From assembly GCF_900230195.1 (NCBI RefSeq), contig NZ_OCNE01000010.1, positions 162,643 to 226,642 on the forward strand: a stretch of 64,000 nt of DNA, given 5' to 3'. The notes under the pieces were generated by a model, which did not search any database, was not told where the DNA came from, and saw only the letters and a program-made list of their open reading frames with translations. Origin of the DNA: Streptomyces zhaozhouensis. GTDB lineage: Bacteria > Actinomycetota > Actinomycetes > Streptomycetales > Streptomycetaceae. Shown piece by piece: positions 33,706 to 42,910 of the stretch; the first letter of the stretch is position 1, and the number at the start of each line of letters is the position of its first letter. Position numbers and translations under genes: made by a program.

Positions 33706-34667
33706 ACGAGCTGCCGCACATCCCCCTCGGGGAGCGCGTCGACGACGGCATCCGGTGGATCAAGGACAACATGTCCGGTCTGCTGGACGGCATCAAGGAC
33801 TCGCTGGAGTTCATGGTCGAAGGGCTCAGCGACTGGCTGCTGACGCCGCCCTCGCTGGTGCTGGTGATCCTCTTCGCGCTCCTCGGGCTGGCCATCAGGT
33901 CCGTCCGCTTCGCGGTCTTCGTGCTCCTGGGCACGGGGCTGATCGTGAGCATGGAGCTGTGGGAGCCGGCGATGCAGACGCTCTCGATGGTGATCATCGC
34001 GACACTCATCGCGGTGGTCATCGCGGTCCCCGTCGGCATCCTCGCCGCCCGCAACAACACGGTCAGCGCCGTCGTCAGGCCGGTTCTCGACCTCATGCAG
34101 ACCATGCCGGCGCTGGTGTACCTGGTGCCCGTGGTCATCTTCTTCAGCATCGGCTACGCCCCCGGCGTGGTGGCCACCATCGTCTTCTCGATGGCTCCCG
34201 GCGTCCGGCTCACCGAGCTGGGCATCCGGCAGGTCGACAAGGAGACCGTGGAGGCGGGCCAGGCCTTCGGCGGCACGCCGTGGCAGATCCTGCGGGGCAT
34301 TCAGCTGCCGCTGGGGCTGCCGACCATCATGGCCGGCATCAACCAGGTGATCATGCTCGCCCTGTCCATGGCCGTCATGGCCGGCTTCGTGGGCGCCGAC
34401 GGGCTCGGCAAGATCGTGGTCGAGTCGCTCTCCCGCGTCAACGTCGCGCAGGGCTTCGAGGCCGGTCTCGCGATCGTGATCCTCGCGATCTTCCTGGACC
34501 GGACCACCGGAGCCATCGGGCAGCCCACCGGGCGCTCGCTCGGCGCCTTCCTGCGCCGCCGCCGTCAGGCGGCCTCGCGGGCCGCGAACGAGCGGGCCGC
34601 CGACGCGGGGGCCACGGAGCCGCCGGCCAAGGAGCCGCGCGGCGCGGAAACCGTCTCCGCGGCCTGA
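33702..34667 (+). CDS. proW: Glycine betaine/proline-type ABC importer permease
   Basis: The 321-residue membrane protein has an amphipathic N-terminal stretch (RWIKDNMSGLLDGIKDSLEF) and six to seven helices. The ProW-type EAA loop AGQAFGGTPWQILRGIQLPL couples to the ATPase, preceded by LMQTMPALVYLVPVVIFFSI. The start overlaps the ATPase stop as ATGA (33702-33705). The C-terminal tail is charged and Ala-rich. Together with its neighbours it imports compatible solutes under osmotic stress. Confidence 0.9.
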   Translation: MNELPHIPLGERVDDGIRWIKDNMSGLLDGIKDSLEFMVEGLSDWLLTPPSLVLVILFALLGLAIRSVRFAVFVLLGTGLIVSMELWEPAMQTLSMVIIATLIAVVIAVPVGILAARNNTVSAVVRPVLDLMQTMPALVYLVPVVIFFSIGYAPGVVATIVFSMAPGVRLTELGIRQVDKETVEAGQAFGGTPWQILRGIQLPLGLPTIMAGINQVIMLALSMAVMAGFVGADGLGKIVVESLSRVNVAQGFEAGLAIVILAIFLDRTTGAIGQPTGRSLGAFLRRRRQAASRAANERAADAGATEPPAKEPRGAETVSAA

Positions 34668-34721
34668 CGCCCGACATCCCCCCAGACGTAACTTCCCCTG
34701 TCGTCAAGAGAAAGAGACCCC

Positions 34722-35639
34722 ATGAGAACCCCGACTCCTCGCCTTCGTCAGCTCTCCGCCGTGGCGGTCGCCGCCGGGCTCGGCCTCTCGCTGGCCGCCT
34801 GCGGCGGCTCGGACGACGACGAGAGCAACGGCGGCGGCGATGGGAAGTCCATCACCCTCGGCTACATCCCGTCCTGGACCGACGGTCTGAGCACCGCCTA
34901 CCTGCTGGAGAACCTCCTGGAGGAGGCCGGCTACACGGTCGAGCACGAGGAGATCAGCGAGGCCGGTGTGCTCTACACCGCGCTCTCCGAGGGCGACGTC
35001 GACATGTTCCCCTCGGCGTGGCCCGAGGTGACCCACGCCTCCTACATGGAGCAGTACGGCGACCGCATCGAGGACATCGGCGCCTACTACGACAACGCGG
35101 TGCTCACCTTCGCCGTTCCCGAGTACAGCGAGATCACCTCGATCGACCAGCTGCCCGACCACGTCGACGAGCTGGGCGGCCAGATCGTGGGCATCGAGCC
35201 CGGCGCCGGCCTGACCGAGGTCACCCAGAACGAGGTCATCCCGACCTACGGCCTGGACGAGGCGGGCTACTCGCTGTCGACCTCCTCCACCTCCACGATG
35301 CTCACCGAGCTGGGCAACGCGATCGACCAGGAGGAGGAGATCGTCGTCACGCTGTGGCGTCCGTTCTGGGCCAACGCCGAGTACCCCGTGCGTGACCTGG
35401 AGGACCCGGAGGGCGCGCTCGGCGAGCCCGAGGCCCTGCACTTCCTCGGCAAGGAGGGCTTCGCGGACGAGTTCCCCGAGGTCGCCGAGTGGATCGAGGG
35501 CATCAAGCTCTCCGACGAGGAGTACGGCTCGCTTGAGGACCTCGTCGTGAACGAGCACGCGGACGACCCGGCCGCCGGTGTCGAGGCGTGGCTGGAGGAC
35601 AACGCCGACGTCGTCGGCGCCCCGCCGGCCGCCAGCTGA
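34722..35639 (+). CDS. Glycine betaine-type substrate-binding lipoprotein (OpuAC family)
   Basis: The 305-residue protein has a lipobox (LSLAACGG), so it is anchored outside the membrane. An OpuAC-type domain follows: ITLGYIPSWTDGLSTAYLLE, EGDVDMFPSAWPEVTHASYM and VVTLWRPFWANAEY, whose tryptophans would form the cage for a quaternary amine. It is 54 bases downstream of the permease gene, and AAGAGAAAGAG precedes the ATG. It completes the ATPase-permease-binding protein operon. A strong hairpin follows. Confidence 0.88.
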   Translation: MRTPTPRLRQLSAVAVAAGLGLSLAACGGSDDDESNGGGDGKSITLGYIPSWTDGLSTAYLLENLLEEAGYTVEHEEISEAGVLYTALSEGDVDMFPSAWPEVTHASYMEQYGDRIEDIGAYYDNAVLTFAVPEYSEITSIDQLPDHVDELGGQIVGIEPGAGLTEVTQNEVIPTYGLDEAGYSLSTSSTSTMLTELGNAIDQEEEIVVTLWRPFWANAEYPVRDLEDPEGALGEPEALHFLGKEGFADEFPEVAEWIEGIKLSDEEYGSLEDLVVNEHADDPAAGVEAWLEDNADVVGAPPAAS

Positions 35640-35657
35640 CGCGCGGCGCGCGGTCCC

Positions 35658-35698
35658 CGGCGCGGCCCCGGTCCGATCCCCGGACCGGGGCCGCGCCG
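35658..35698. terminator. Perfect 18-pair hairpin after the osmolyte importer operon
   Basis: CGGCGCGGCCCCGGTCCG pairs exactly with CGGACCGGGGCCGCGCCG around the loop ATCCC. It lies 18 bases after the stop and between convergent genes, so it probably acts for both strands. Confidence 0.8.
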
Positions 35699-35789
35699 TG
35701 TCCGCGGCCGCGCCGCCTCGGGCGCGCGGTGCGGCCGGACCCCGTTTTTGGGGCTCACGCCCCGGACTTCGCGCCCCGGACCTCGCGCC

Positions 35790-37154
35790 TCACCGCCCGC
35801 GCAGCGCGGGCGCGAACTCCGCGAGGTCCAGGTTTCCCGCCCGCTCGACCAGTCCGGGCCAGCGGTCGAGCAGCAGCCGGTGGTGCGCGTAGTCCGCGTC
35901 GAGCTCGCGCACGTACCGTTCGGCGTTCTCCGCCAGATGCCGGCCGATGCGCGCGTACCGCTCGTCGAACGGGATCAGGATCTCCTCGGCGAGCGCCGTG
36001 ATCCTCGCCGCCCGGCCGGCCGGGTCGGCGCCCGGCAGCGCGCCGACCGCGCGGCCGATCGCCGCCCGCAGCTCCGCCGGGATCAGCTCCCCGCCCGCCA
36101 GGTCGGCGCGTCCCAGGGCGCCGGGCTCGTACAGCGGCCCGTAGCTGTTGAAGTAGTCGGCGAACCGGGCGACGCCCTCCCAGTACAGCCGCTTCTGCTC
36201 GGGCACGAAGCGCCCCGAGTGGTAGGCGTGGAAGACCGCCCTGGTGTGGTGGAGCGCCGGGATGCCGAGCGCCATCGCCAGGTCGAAGCCGAAGTAGTCG
36301 ACGGCCAGGTTGTTGTCGCTGGGCACGCTCGGCATGAGTTCGTGCACGCGGGTGACGGCGACGTTGCCGCAGTCGGGGTCGGCGCCCTCGTTGGGCGCCA
36401 GGCGCAGCGTCCGCGCGTCTCGCCCGTCGTACACCTGCTCGGCCGGGAAGACCTCCTCGACCAGCGCGGGCACGTCCTCGGGGGCGAAGCCCAGGATCTC
36501 GTAGAGCCGGTGGACGATGCCGTAGGAACGCCCCGCGAGGTCCTTGACGTCGAGGTTCCACTCGCCGAAGTAGTTGCCGCCCACCACGCAGACCGGCGCG
36601 TCCTCGACGGCCGGACCCGCGCCCTCGGCCCCGTCCGCGTCGACGTCCCCGACGCGCCGGCCCAGGAACGCCAGCTCCACCTCGATCGGGAACCGGCCGG
36701 CGGCCTGGGGGACCTCCTCGTCCAGCAGCCGGGTGTCGGAGTCGCGCCGGTGCAGGGCGTCGGCCCCGAACGAGGCGGTCATCAGGAAGAGCTTGTTCAT
36801 CGCGGTGCCGTAGTTGCGTCGCGGCGAGCGGAACATCTCGGCGACGGCGGCGGGTTCGCCCCGCAGCAGCTCGTCGAAGTAGGCGTGCTGCGCGTCCAGG
36901 GTGAGGTGGTGGACGGGCTGGTCCGGGCGGGCGCGGGCCAGCGCGGCCAGCGCCTCGGCGTTGACCGGCACGCTGGGTCCCCGGTCGGTCTCCGAGACCA
37001 CCAGCGGGATCGACCTGCCGGCCCGTTCCCTGGCGAAGTCCAGCTCCCTCAGATAGCTGGCGGCGGCGCGGGAGCAGTCCCGGTTGGTGGGGATGAAGAA
37101 CACCGAGGAGGCGAAGGCGGGTTCGGCGACCAGGTGCGGGGCGATTGCGTCCAT
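35790..37154 (-). CDS. DUF6271-like protein, possible GT-A-type enzyme
   Basis: The 454-residue soluble protein begins with a strand-rich segment (SVFFIPTNRDCSRAAASYLR) followed by IPLVVSETDRGPSV. It contains NYGTAMNKLFLMTASFGADA, HRRDSDTRL (an acidic triad that could bind metal like the DxD of GT-A glycosyltransferases), VGGNYFGEWNLDVKDL and NNLAVDYFGFDLAMALGIP. It resembles what I know as DUF6271 of Streptomyces, whose function is not established; the glycosyltransferase idea is inference. It lies 91 bases downstream of a TetR gene on the same strand, perhaps co-transcribed. Confidence 0.6.
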   Translation of the reverse strand: MDAIAPHLVAEPAFASSVFFIPTNRDCSRAAASYLRELDFARERAGRSIPLVVSETDRGPSVPVNAEALAALARARPDQPVHHLTLDAQHAYFDELLRGEPAAVAEMFRSPRRNYGTAMNKLFLMTASFGADALHRRDSDTRLLDEEVPQAAGRFPIEVELAFLGRRVGDVDADGAEGAGPAVEDAPVCVVGGNYFGEWNLDVKDLAGRSYGIVHRLYEILGFAPEDVPALVEEVFPAEQVYDGRDARTLRLAPNEGADPDCGNVAVTRVHELMPSVPSDNNLAVDYFGFDLAMALGIPALHHTRAVFHAYHSGRFVPEQKRLYWEGVARFADYFNSYGPLYEPGALGRADLAGGELIPAELRAAIGRAVGALPGADPAGRAARITALAEEILIPFDERYARIGRHLAENAERYVRELDADYAHHRLLLDRWPGLVERAGNLDLAEFAPALRGR

Positions 37155-37245
37155 CGTGGGTTTCTCTTCTTCGTGCGTGGGGTTCTCAGGCGTCGGCGGC
37201 CGTCCGGGTGAGGGTCGGCGGGGGTGACGGCGGAGCCGGTCGCGC

Positions 37246-37851
37246 TCAGCGCTCCGGCGCGGTGGCCCGGATGCCGGCGAGTACCACGCCGACGACGCGC
37301 TCCGCGTCCTCGCGGGAGAAGCGGCGCACCCCGCGGTTGACGATCAGATGCACCGGCCCGGAGATCATCTCGCCGAGGAACCCGCTGTCCACCGGGGGGA
37401 GTTCACCCCGTTCGACGGCGGTCTCCACCCGTCGCGTCATGGCGGCGACGCGCTGGTCGAGGATCCTGGTCAGCGTCTGGATGGTGGGGCTCTGGCGTCC
37501 GGGCTGGAGGGCGCGTTCCAGTGTCTGGCCGAACGGCGTCTCCAGGCCGCCGGCGAGGGCCAGCAGGAAGTCCACCAGGTCGCGGTGGATGTCTCCGGTG
37601 TCGGCGATCGAGGCGAGGTCCTCCGCGTAGCGCAGCAGCGCCTCGACCACCAGCTCCTCGCGGTCCGGCCAGTTGCGGTAGACGCTCGTCTTGTGCACGC
37701 CGGCGCACTCCGCGACCTCCTCGTAGCGGAAGCCGGCGATGCCGTCGCGGGCCACCAGCTCGACGGTCGCGTCGAGGATCCTCGTCCGCACCCGCGCGTT
37801 GCGGCCGCCGGGGCGGCGTGCCGGCTGCCGGTCAGCGGTGCCGTTGGCCAT
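37246..37851 (-). CDS. TetR-family repressor of the monooxygenase-exporter genes
   Basis: The 201-residue protein has a TetR HTH (RILDATVELVARDGIAGFRY, EEVAECAGVHKTSVYRNWPD) and a TetR_C_16/AcrR-like C-terminal domain (IHRDLVDFLLALAGGL, FLGEMISGPVHLIVNRGVRR). ATG 37851 has GAGGAGAGG upstream. It is divergent from the FAD monooxygenase and MFS exporter genes, with an imperfect palindrome at 37923-37940 between them, so it most likely represses both directions until a drug-like ligand binds. Confidence 0.9.
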   Translation of the reverse strand: MANGTADRQPARRPGGRNARVRTRILDATVELVARDGIAGFRYEEVAECAGVHKTSVYRNWPDREELVVEALLRYAEDLASIADTGDIHRDLVDFLLALAGGLETPFGQTLERALQPGRQSPTIQTLTRILDQRVAAMTRRVETAVERGELPPVDSGFLGEMISGPVHLIVNRGVRRFSREDAERVVGVVLAGIRATAPER

Positions 37852-37922
37852 CGCCGCGTCCAACCTCTCCTCGTTGCCCGGGAGCTGATTGTGACCAGGG
37901 GCGGCGTTGCGGTGCAAGCGGG

Positions 37923-37940
37923 TAGTGAGTACGCTCGCTA
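37923..37940. promoter_or_regulatory. Candidate TetR operator between divergent genes
   Basis: TAGTGAGTACGCTCGCTA is an inverted repeat with arms TAGTGAG/CTCGCTA (one mismatch in seven) around TACG. It lies in an AT-rich patch between the TetR start and the monooxygenase start, 137 bases before the latter. Confidence 0.5.
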
Positions 37941-38076
37941 AAAGCGACAGAGTGTTTCTTTTAAGGTCGGGCTGTCGCGGTCCCCGCCCGTCCGCCCACG
38001 TGACGCCGCCGCGGACCGCGCCCTCCTCCTCGCTTTCTCGTCTCCCCGAAGCCCCCTCGATCCCTGGAGTGCACCC

Positions 38077-39198
38077 GTGAAGATCCTCGTCTCCGGAGCC
38101 GGCGTCGCCGGGCTCGCCTGCGCGCGCGAACTCGGCACCCGGGGCCACGACATCACCGTCGTCGAACACGCCCCCCGACTCCGTGTCACCGGCACGCCCA
38201 TCGACATCCGCGGCGACGCGATCGAGGCCGTGGAGCGGATGGGGCTGCTCGCAGAGGTCCGACGGCACCGCGTCCGGATGTCCGAGTCCGTCCGCTTCGT
38301 CGACGCCGACGGCACCCCCGTGGCCCGCATACCGATGTCCGAGGTCAGCGACTCCGACGACGACATCGAGCTGCTCAGGGGCGACCTCGTGCGGGTCCTC
38401 GCCGACGCCCTCCCGGCCGGCGTGACGCTCCGCTTCGACGACGCCGTCCGGAGCCTGGGGAACGTCGAGGGCGAGCGGGGCGTCGACGTGCTCCTCGCCT
38501 CCGGCCACACCGGCCGCTACGACCTGGTGATCGGCGCCGACGGCCAACACTCGGTCGTCCGCGACCTGTTGTTCGGCCCCGAGGAGAAGCACCTGCGCCA
38601 CCTCGGGGTCTATCTCGCCCTCGCCGCCCTCCCCGACGAGCCCCGCACCGGCGGCGCCAACCTGATCCACAACGTCCCCGGCCGGATGGCCGGCGTCTTC
38701 CACTACGGGGGCGGGGCCGTCGCCGTCTTCCAGTTCCGCTCCGAGCGCCCCGACCTCGACCGACACGATCCGGAAGGTCAGAAGCGGGCCCTGCGCGAGG
38801 CGTTCGAAGGCCACCGCTCCTGGCGCATTCCCGAACTCCTCGCCGCGGCCCACGCCGACCCCGACTTCTTCCTCACCCCCGCGGGCCAGATCCACCTCCC
38901 CACCTGGCACCTGGGGCGCGCCGCCCTGGTCGGCGACGCCGGCTACTGCGCGGCCTACCTCTCCGGCCGCGGCACCTCGCTCGCCCTCACCGGCGCCCGC
39001 TTCCTCGCCGAGGAACTCGAACGCGCCGGCGGCGACCACGCCCTCGCGTTCGCCCGGTACGAGACGCGGCAACGGCCCTACGTCGACTTCGCCCAGGACA
39101 GCGTCCACGGCGGACGCGACCGCATCGTGCCCGCCACCTGGGAGGACATCGCCGCCCGCGACGAGGCCCTGCGCGCCGCCGGAGCCGGCGAGCCCTGA
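38077..39198 (+). CDS. FAD-dependent monooxygenase (PHBH-fold)
   Basis: The 373-residue protein has the three FAD motifs of aromatic hydroxylases: GxGxxG in KILVSGAGVAGLACARELG, the DG motif DLVIGADGQHSVVR, and the GD motif AALVGDAGYCAAYLSGRG. Family members hydroxylate aromatic or polyketide substrates with NAD(P)H and O2; the TetX/RdmE-like branch inactivates tetracyclines and related drugs. An MFS exporter gene follows 71 bases later and a TetR gene is divergent, so drug modification plus export is the likely role. Start: ATG with CCTGGAG upstream. Confidence 0.88.
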   Translation: MKILVSGAGVAGLACARELGTRGHDITVVEHAPRLRVTGTPIDIRGDAIEAVERMGLLAEVRRHRVRMSESVRFVDADGTPVARIPMSEVSDSDDDIELLRGDLVRVLADALPAGVTLRFDDAVRSLGNVEGERGVDVLLASGHTGRYDLVIGADGQHSVVRDLLFGPEEKHLRHLGVYLALAALPDEPRTGGANLIHNVPGRMAGVFHYGGGAVAVFQFRSERPDLDRHDPEGQKRALREAFEGHRSWRIPELLAAAHADPDFFLTPAGQIHLPTWHLGRAALVGDAGYCAAYLSGRGTSLALTGARFLAEELERAGGDHALAFARYETRQRPYVDFAQDSVHGGRDRIVPATWEDIAARDEALRAAGAGEP

Positions 39199-39269
39199 GC
39201 GCGGCGCCCCGCCCCGGCCCGGCCGACCGCCGGGTCCCGCACCCTCGACGCGCTGGAGAAGAACACCCC

Positions 39270-40718
39270 GTGAAAGTGATCTCGCGACACCCCGCCCCCC
39301 TCGCCCCGGAGCCCCGGGAAGAGGGCTGGAGCAGGCGGCTCGTCGGGTGGGCGGCCGTGCTGACCCTCGCCAACGTCCTCGCCGACGTGGCGATCGGCTC
39401 CCCGATGCTGGTCCTGCCGCAGTTACTCGAACACTTCGACACCGACCAGGCCGCCTGGCTCAACGCGAGCGCCATGCTGGCCGGCGCCATCTGGTCGCCG
39501 CTCCTCGCCAAGTGCTCCGACCTCTACGGCAGGCGACGCGTCCTCGTCTGCACGCTGGTGCTGGCCTGCGCCGGGGCGCTGGTCTGCTTCGCCGCGCCGA
39601 ACGTCTGGGTCTTCCTGGCGGGGCGCTTCCTCCAGGGCGCGGCCTTCGGCGCGGTCTTCCTCACCGTCGCCCTCGCCCGCCAGATCTGCGCCCCGCGCGT
39701 GGCGATGGCCCTCATCGGACTCGTCACCTCCGGCTCCTCCGTCATCGGCATCGTCGAGCCGTTCGTGATGGAACCGGTGATCGACCTCTTCGGGCCCCGC
39801 AGCGTGTTCATGGCGGCGGCGGTGCTCGCCGCCGTCGCGGCGCTGTGCGTGCGCGCGTTCATCCCGGAGTCCCCGGTGCGCGGCACCGGCCGGGTCGACC
39901 TGGCCGGGGCGCTCCTGCTCGGCGGCGGCCTCGGCGGGGTGCTGGCCTACATCAGCCTCGGCGGCGACCTCGGCTGGCTGACCGGCGGCATGGTCGCGCT
40001 GCTGCTCGCGGGCGCCGCGGCGCTGGCGGGCTGGGCGTTCCACACGCTGCGGGTCGACGAGCCCGTCATCGACCTGCGGGCCCTCACCCGCCCGATCCTG
40101 CTGACGCTGCTGGCCCTGGTGCTGGCGGCCGGCTCCTTCCGGGCCACCCTCCAACTGGTCAGCATCGTCGCCCAGGTTCCCCCCGACCTCGGACTCGGCT
40201 ACGGCCTCGGCGACCGGGACGCCGTCTCGATCCTGCTGGCCACACCCAACGCCGGCATCGTCGTCGGCGGCGTCCTCGCCGGCTGGGCCGCCGGCCGCTA
40301 CGGGCCCGCGCTGCCGCTCCTCGCCGGCATCGGCCTCGGCACCGTGGCGACCCTCGCGATGCTGGCGGGCGTCTCCACGCTGCCGACGGCGATCGCCTGC
40401 GGTGCCATGGTCGGCATGGCCGCCGGCGCGATCGGCGCCTCCGGCTACAACATGGCGACCGGCGTCGCGACACCCGAGCGGCAGGGCACGGTCGCCGGCC
40501 TGGTGTCGGTCGTCCTCGCCCTCGGCTCGGTCGTCTTCACCTTCGCCGGGGGAGAGGTGCTCAAGGCGAGCCAGGTGCCCGGCACGCTCGCCGACGGAGC
40601 GCCGGCCAGCTCGGCGACCGGCGTCCACGTCTATGTCGCCCTGGCGGCCGGCCTCTTCGCCCTCGCCGCGGTGCCCGCGGTGCTGCTGGCGCGCGCGTCC
40701 GCGCGGCCCCGGGGCTGA
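39270..40718 (+). CDS. MFS drug exporter, 14-helix type
   Basis: The 482-residue membrane protein has about 14 hydrophobic helices. Motif A is KCSDLYGRRRVL, and the helix 4 and 5 region is FLAGRFLQGAAFGAVF followed by GLVTSGSSVIGIVEPFVMEP, resembling the drug/proton antiporter motif C region. It probably expels toxic organic compounds using the proton gradient. GTG 39270 has CTGGAGAAG upstream. It lies behind the FAD monooxygenase and is probably in the same TetR-controlled transcript. Confidence 0.88.
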   Translation: MKVISRHPAPLAPEPREEGWSRRLVGWAAVLTLANVLADVAIGSPMLVLPQLLEHFDTDQAAWLNASAMLAGAIWSPLLAKCSDLYGRRRVLVCTLVLACAGALVCFAAPNVWVFLAGRFLQGAAFGAVFLTVALARQICAPRVAMALIGLVTSGSSVIGIVEPFVMEPVIDLFGPRSVFMAAAVLAAVAALCVRAFIPESPVRGTGRVDLAGALLLGGGLGGVLAYISLGGDLGWLTGGMVALLLAGAAALAGWAFHTLRVDEPVIDLRALTRPILLTLLALVLAAGSFRATLQLVSIVAQVPPDLGLGYGLGDRDAVSILLATPNAGIVVGGVLAGWAAGRYGPALPLLAGIGLGTVATLAMLAGVSTLPTAIACGAMVGMAAGAIGASGYNMATGVATPERQGTVAGLVSVVLALGSVVFTFAGGEVLKASQVPGTLADGAPASSATGVHVYVALAAGLFALAAVPAVLLARASARPRG

Positions 40719-40736
40719 CCGGCCGGGTCCCGCCGC

Positions 40737-41465
40737 CTACCGCGACGGGCGGCCGGTCCCCTCGTCGGGGGAGACGCGGGCCAGGCCCGTCCGGTAGGCG
40801 ATGACGACCAACTGCGCCCGGTCGCGGGCCTCCAGCTTCGTCATGGCCCGCTGCACGTGGGCGCGGACGGTGAACGGGCTGAGGAACATCCGCTCCGCGA
40901 TCTCCTGGTTCGACAGCCCCGTCGCGACCAGCGCCACCATCTCCCGCTCGCGCGGGGTGAGCGCGGCCAGCCGCTCCGGCTGGCGCGGCGGGGCCTGGTC
41001 CGGCGTGGCCAGGAAGCGGGAGACGAGCGAACGGGTCGCGGCGGGCGACAGCAGCGTGTCGCCGTCGGCGATGGTCCGCACGGCGGCCAGCAGGTCCTCC
41101 GCGCCGATGCCCTTGCCGATGAAGCCGCCGGCCCCCGCGCGCAGCGCCTGGGCGACGTACTCGTCCGTCTCGTACGTGGTGAGGACCAGGATGCGGCTGT
41201 CGCGCAGCTCCGGGTCCGCGCAGATCTCCGTCGTGGCGGCGAGCCCGTCCATCTCGGGCATCCGGATGTCCATGATCACCACGTCCGGCCGCAGCTGACG
41301 GGTCAGCCGCACCGCCTCGCGCCCGTCGGCGGCCTCGCCGACGACCTCGATGTCCTCGGCCGAGTCCAGCAGCAGCCGGAACGCCCCGCGCAGCAGGGCC
41401 TGGTCGTCGGCGAGGAGGACCCGGACACACCCGGCGCCGGTCCGGCCTGGAGGCTGCGAGGTCAT
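40737..41465 (-). CDS. LuxR/NarL-type response regulator of the MMPL locus
   Basis: The 242-residue protein has a receiver domain (VRVLLADDQALLRGAFRLLL, phospho-Asp in VVIMDIRMPEMDGLA, conserved Lys in GFIGKGIG) and a C-terminal LuxR HTH (LTPREREMVALVATGLSNQE, RMFLSPFTVRAHVQRA). ATG 41465 is chosen; an in-frame ATG at 41474 is equally possible and neither has a strong ribosome site. It is the last of three leftward genes (MMPL exporter, kinase, regulator) and is the cognate partner of the kinase just upstream. Confidence 0.92.
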   Translation of the reverse strand: MTSQPPGRTGAGCVRVLLADDQALLRGAFRLLLDSAEDIEVVGEAADGREAVRLTRQLRPDVVIMDIRMPEMDGLAATTEICADPELRDSRILVLTTYETDEYVAQALRAGAGGFIGKGIGAEDLLAAVRTIADGDTLLSPAATRSLVSRFLATPDQAPPRQPERLAALTPREREMVALVATGLSNQEIAERMFLSPFTVRAHVQRAMTKLEARDRAQLVVIAYRTGLARVSPDEGTGRPSR

Positions 41466-41642
41466 GCCGGACATCGTAGGCGCCGACGCGCCGACGCGAG
41501 CGCCCGGCCGCCCCGGGCGCCGGGGGCGCGGGAAACCGCCGGCGGCTCCCCGCCTCCCCGCGTCAGCGCCGTACGGACGGCGGCCCGGCCGGCCCCCGGA
41601 GCTCCGACGGCTGCGCTCGGGGGGTCGGGCGAACGCCCCGTG

Positions 41643-42890
41643 TCACGCCGTGGCGTCCGGTGGCTCGTCGGCCGGCGGGGGCGGTCCCGGGGGGCGGGAG
41701 GCGTCCCTGGCCGGGGGGAGGGGAAGGCGGGCGGTGACGAGGAAGCCGCCCTCCGGGCGGTGGACGGCGGTCAGGTGGCCGCCGACGGCGGTCGCGCGTT
41801 CGCGCATCCCGATCAGGCCGTAGCCGGGGGTGTGGTCCGGTGGCGGGACGGTTCCGGGGCCGTCGTCCGCGACCGTGAGGGTCAACTGGTCGCGGGACCA
41901 GTCCAGTCGGAGTCGGGCGGTGCCGGTGCCGGCGTGCTTGGTCACGTTGGTGAGGGCCTCCTGGGCGATGCGGTAGGCCGTGAGGTCCACCCCGGGAGGC
42001 AACGGCCGGGCCGTGCCCTCGTGTCGCACCGCCACCTCAAGGCCCGCGGTGCGGAAGGACTCCAGCAGGGTGGGCAGCCGGGAGAGTCCGGGCGCCGGTT
42101 CCTCGGGCGTCGCCGCGTCGCCGGTGCGGCGCAACAGGCCGACGGTGGCGCGCAGTTCGTCCAGGGCGTTGCTGGTGGTCTCGACGAGCTCGTCGAGGCT
42201 GGCGCGGGTCTGCTCCGGGCGGGTGTCGAAGAGGTGCGCGGCGACCGACGCCTGCGCGTTGGCCAGGGTGATCTGGTGCGCCACCAGGTCGTGCAACTCG
42301 CGGGCGATGCGCACCCGTTCCTCGTCCACCCGGCGGCGGGCCTCGCTGTCCCTGGTCTCCTCGGCGCGTAGGGCCCGTTCCTGGACGGCCGTCAGGTAGG
42401 CCCTGCGGTTCCGGGTCGAACGGCCGAGCACGCCGGCCATCAGCGGGACCGCCGCCATGGTTCCCATCCGGCTGGCGTCCTGCCACGAGAGGTCGCCGAA
42501 GAGCGGGGTGGAGGCGAGCAGCAGCGCCGCCGCGCTGAGCGAGACCGCGCCCGCCGCGCGCCGTTCCGTGGGCGCGGCGAGCGCGTACGCGTAGGCGGCG
42601 ATCACGGCGGGCGCCACGATCGGCGGGCTGAGCAGCAGCCCGAGAAGCGGCACCAGCACGCCGATCGCCGTCGTCGCCGCGAGGGTCGCCAGCGGCGCCC
42701 GGCGCCGTGCGGGGAGCACGGCGCAGGACGCCACGGCGACCAGGTAGGCGGTCAGCGGCGGCGCCGACAGCGTGTCGTCGACGTGGATCACGCCGCCGAA
42801 GAGGCAGAGCACGAACGCCGTCACGAGGACCCCGCCCTCGCGCCACCGGGTGCCGCGCGGTCGGTGGCCGCCGCCTTCTCCGCGTCCCAT
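41643..42890 (-). CDS. DesK-type sensor histidine kinase of the MMPL locus
   Basis: The 415-residue membrane kinase has four to five N-terminal helices (about residues 18-150). A HisKA_3 motif ERVRIARELHDLVAHQITLA carries the phospho-histidine, and an HATPase_c domain holds IAQEALTNVTKHAGTG (N box), VADDGPGTVP (G1) and GYGLIGMRERATAVGG (G2). It starts 20 bases after the MMPL exporter stop, so the exporter and kinase are almost certainly co-transcribed. It may sense membrane stress or the substrate of the exporter (inference). Confidence 0.92.
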   Translation of the reverse strand: MGRGEGGGHRPRGTRWREGGVLVTAFVLCLFGGVIHVDDTLSAPPLTAYLVAVASCAVLPARRRAPLATLAATTAIGVLVPLLGLLLSPPIVAPAVIAAYAYALAAPTERRAAGAVSLSAAALLLASTPLFGDLSWQDASRMGTMAAVPLMAGVLGRSTRNRRAYLTAVQERALRAEETRDSEARRRVDEERVRIARELHDLVAHQITLANAQASVAAHLFDTRPEQTRASLDELVETTSNALDELRATVGLLRRTGDAATPEEPAPGLSRLPTLLESFRTAGLEVAVRHEGTARPLPPGVDLTAYRIAQEALTNVTKHAGTGTARLRLDWSRDQLTLTVADDGPGTVPPPDHTPGYGLIGMRERATAVGGHLTAVHRPEGGFLVTARLPLPPARDASRPPGPPPPADEPPDATA

Positions 42891-42910
42891 GGCCGACTCA
42901 GCCGCCCGGC

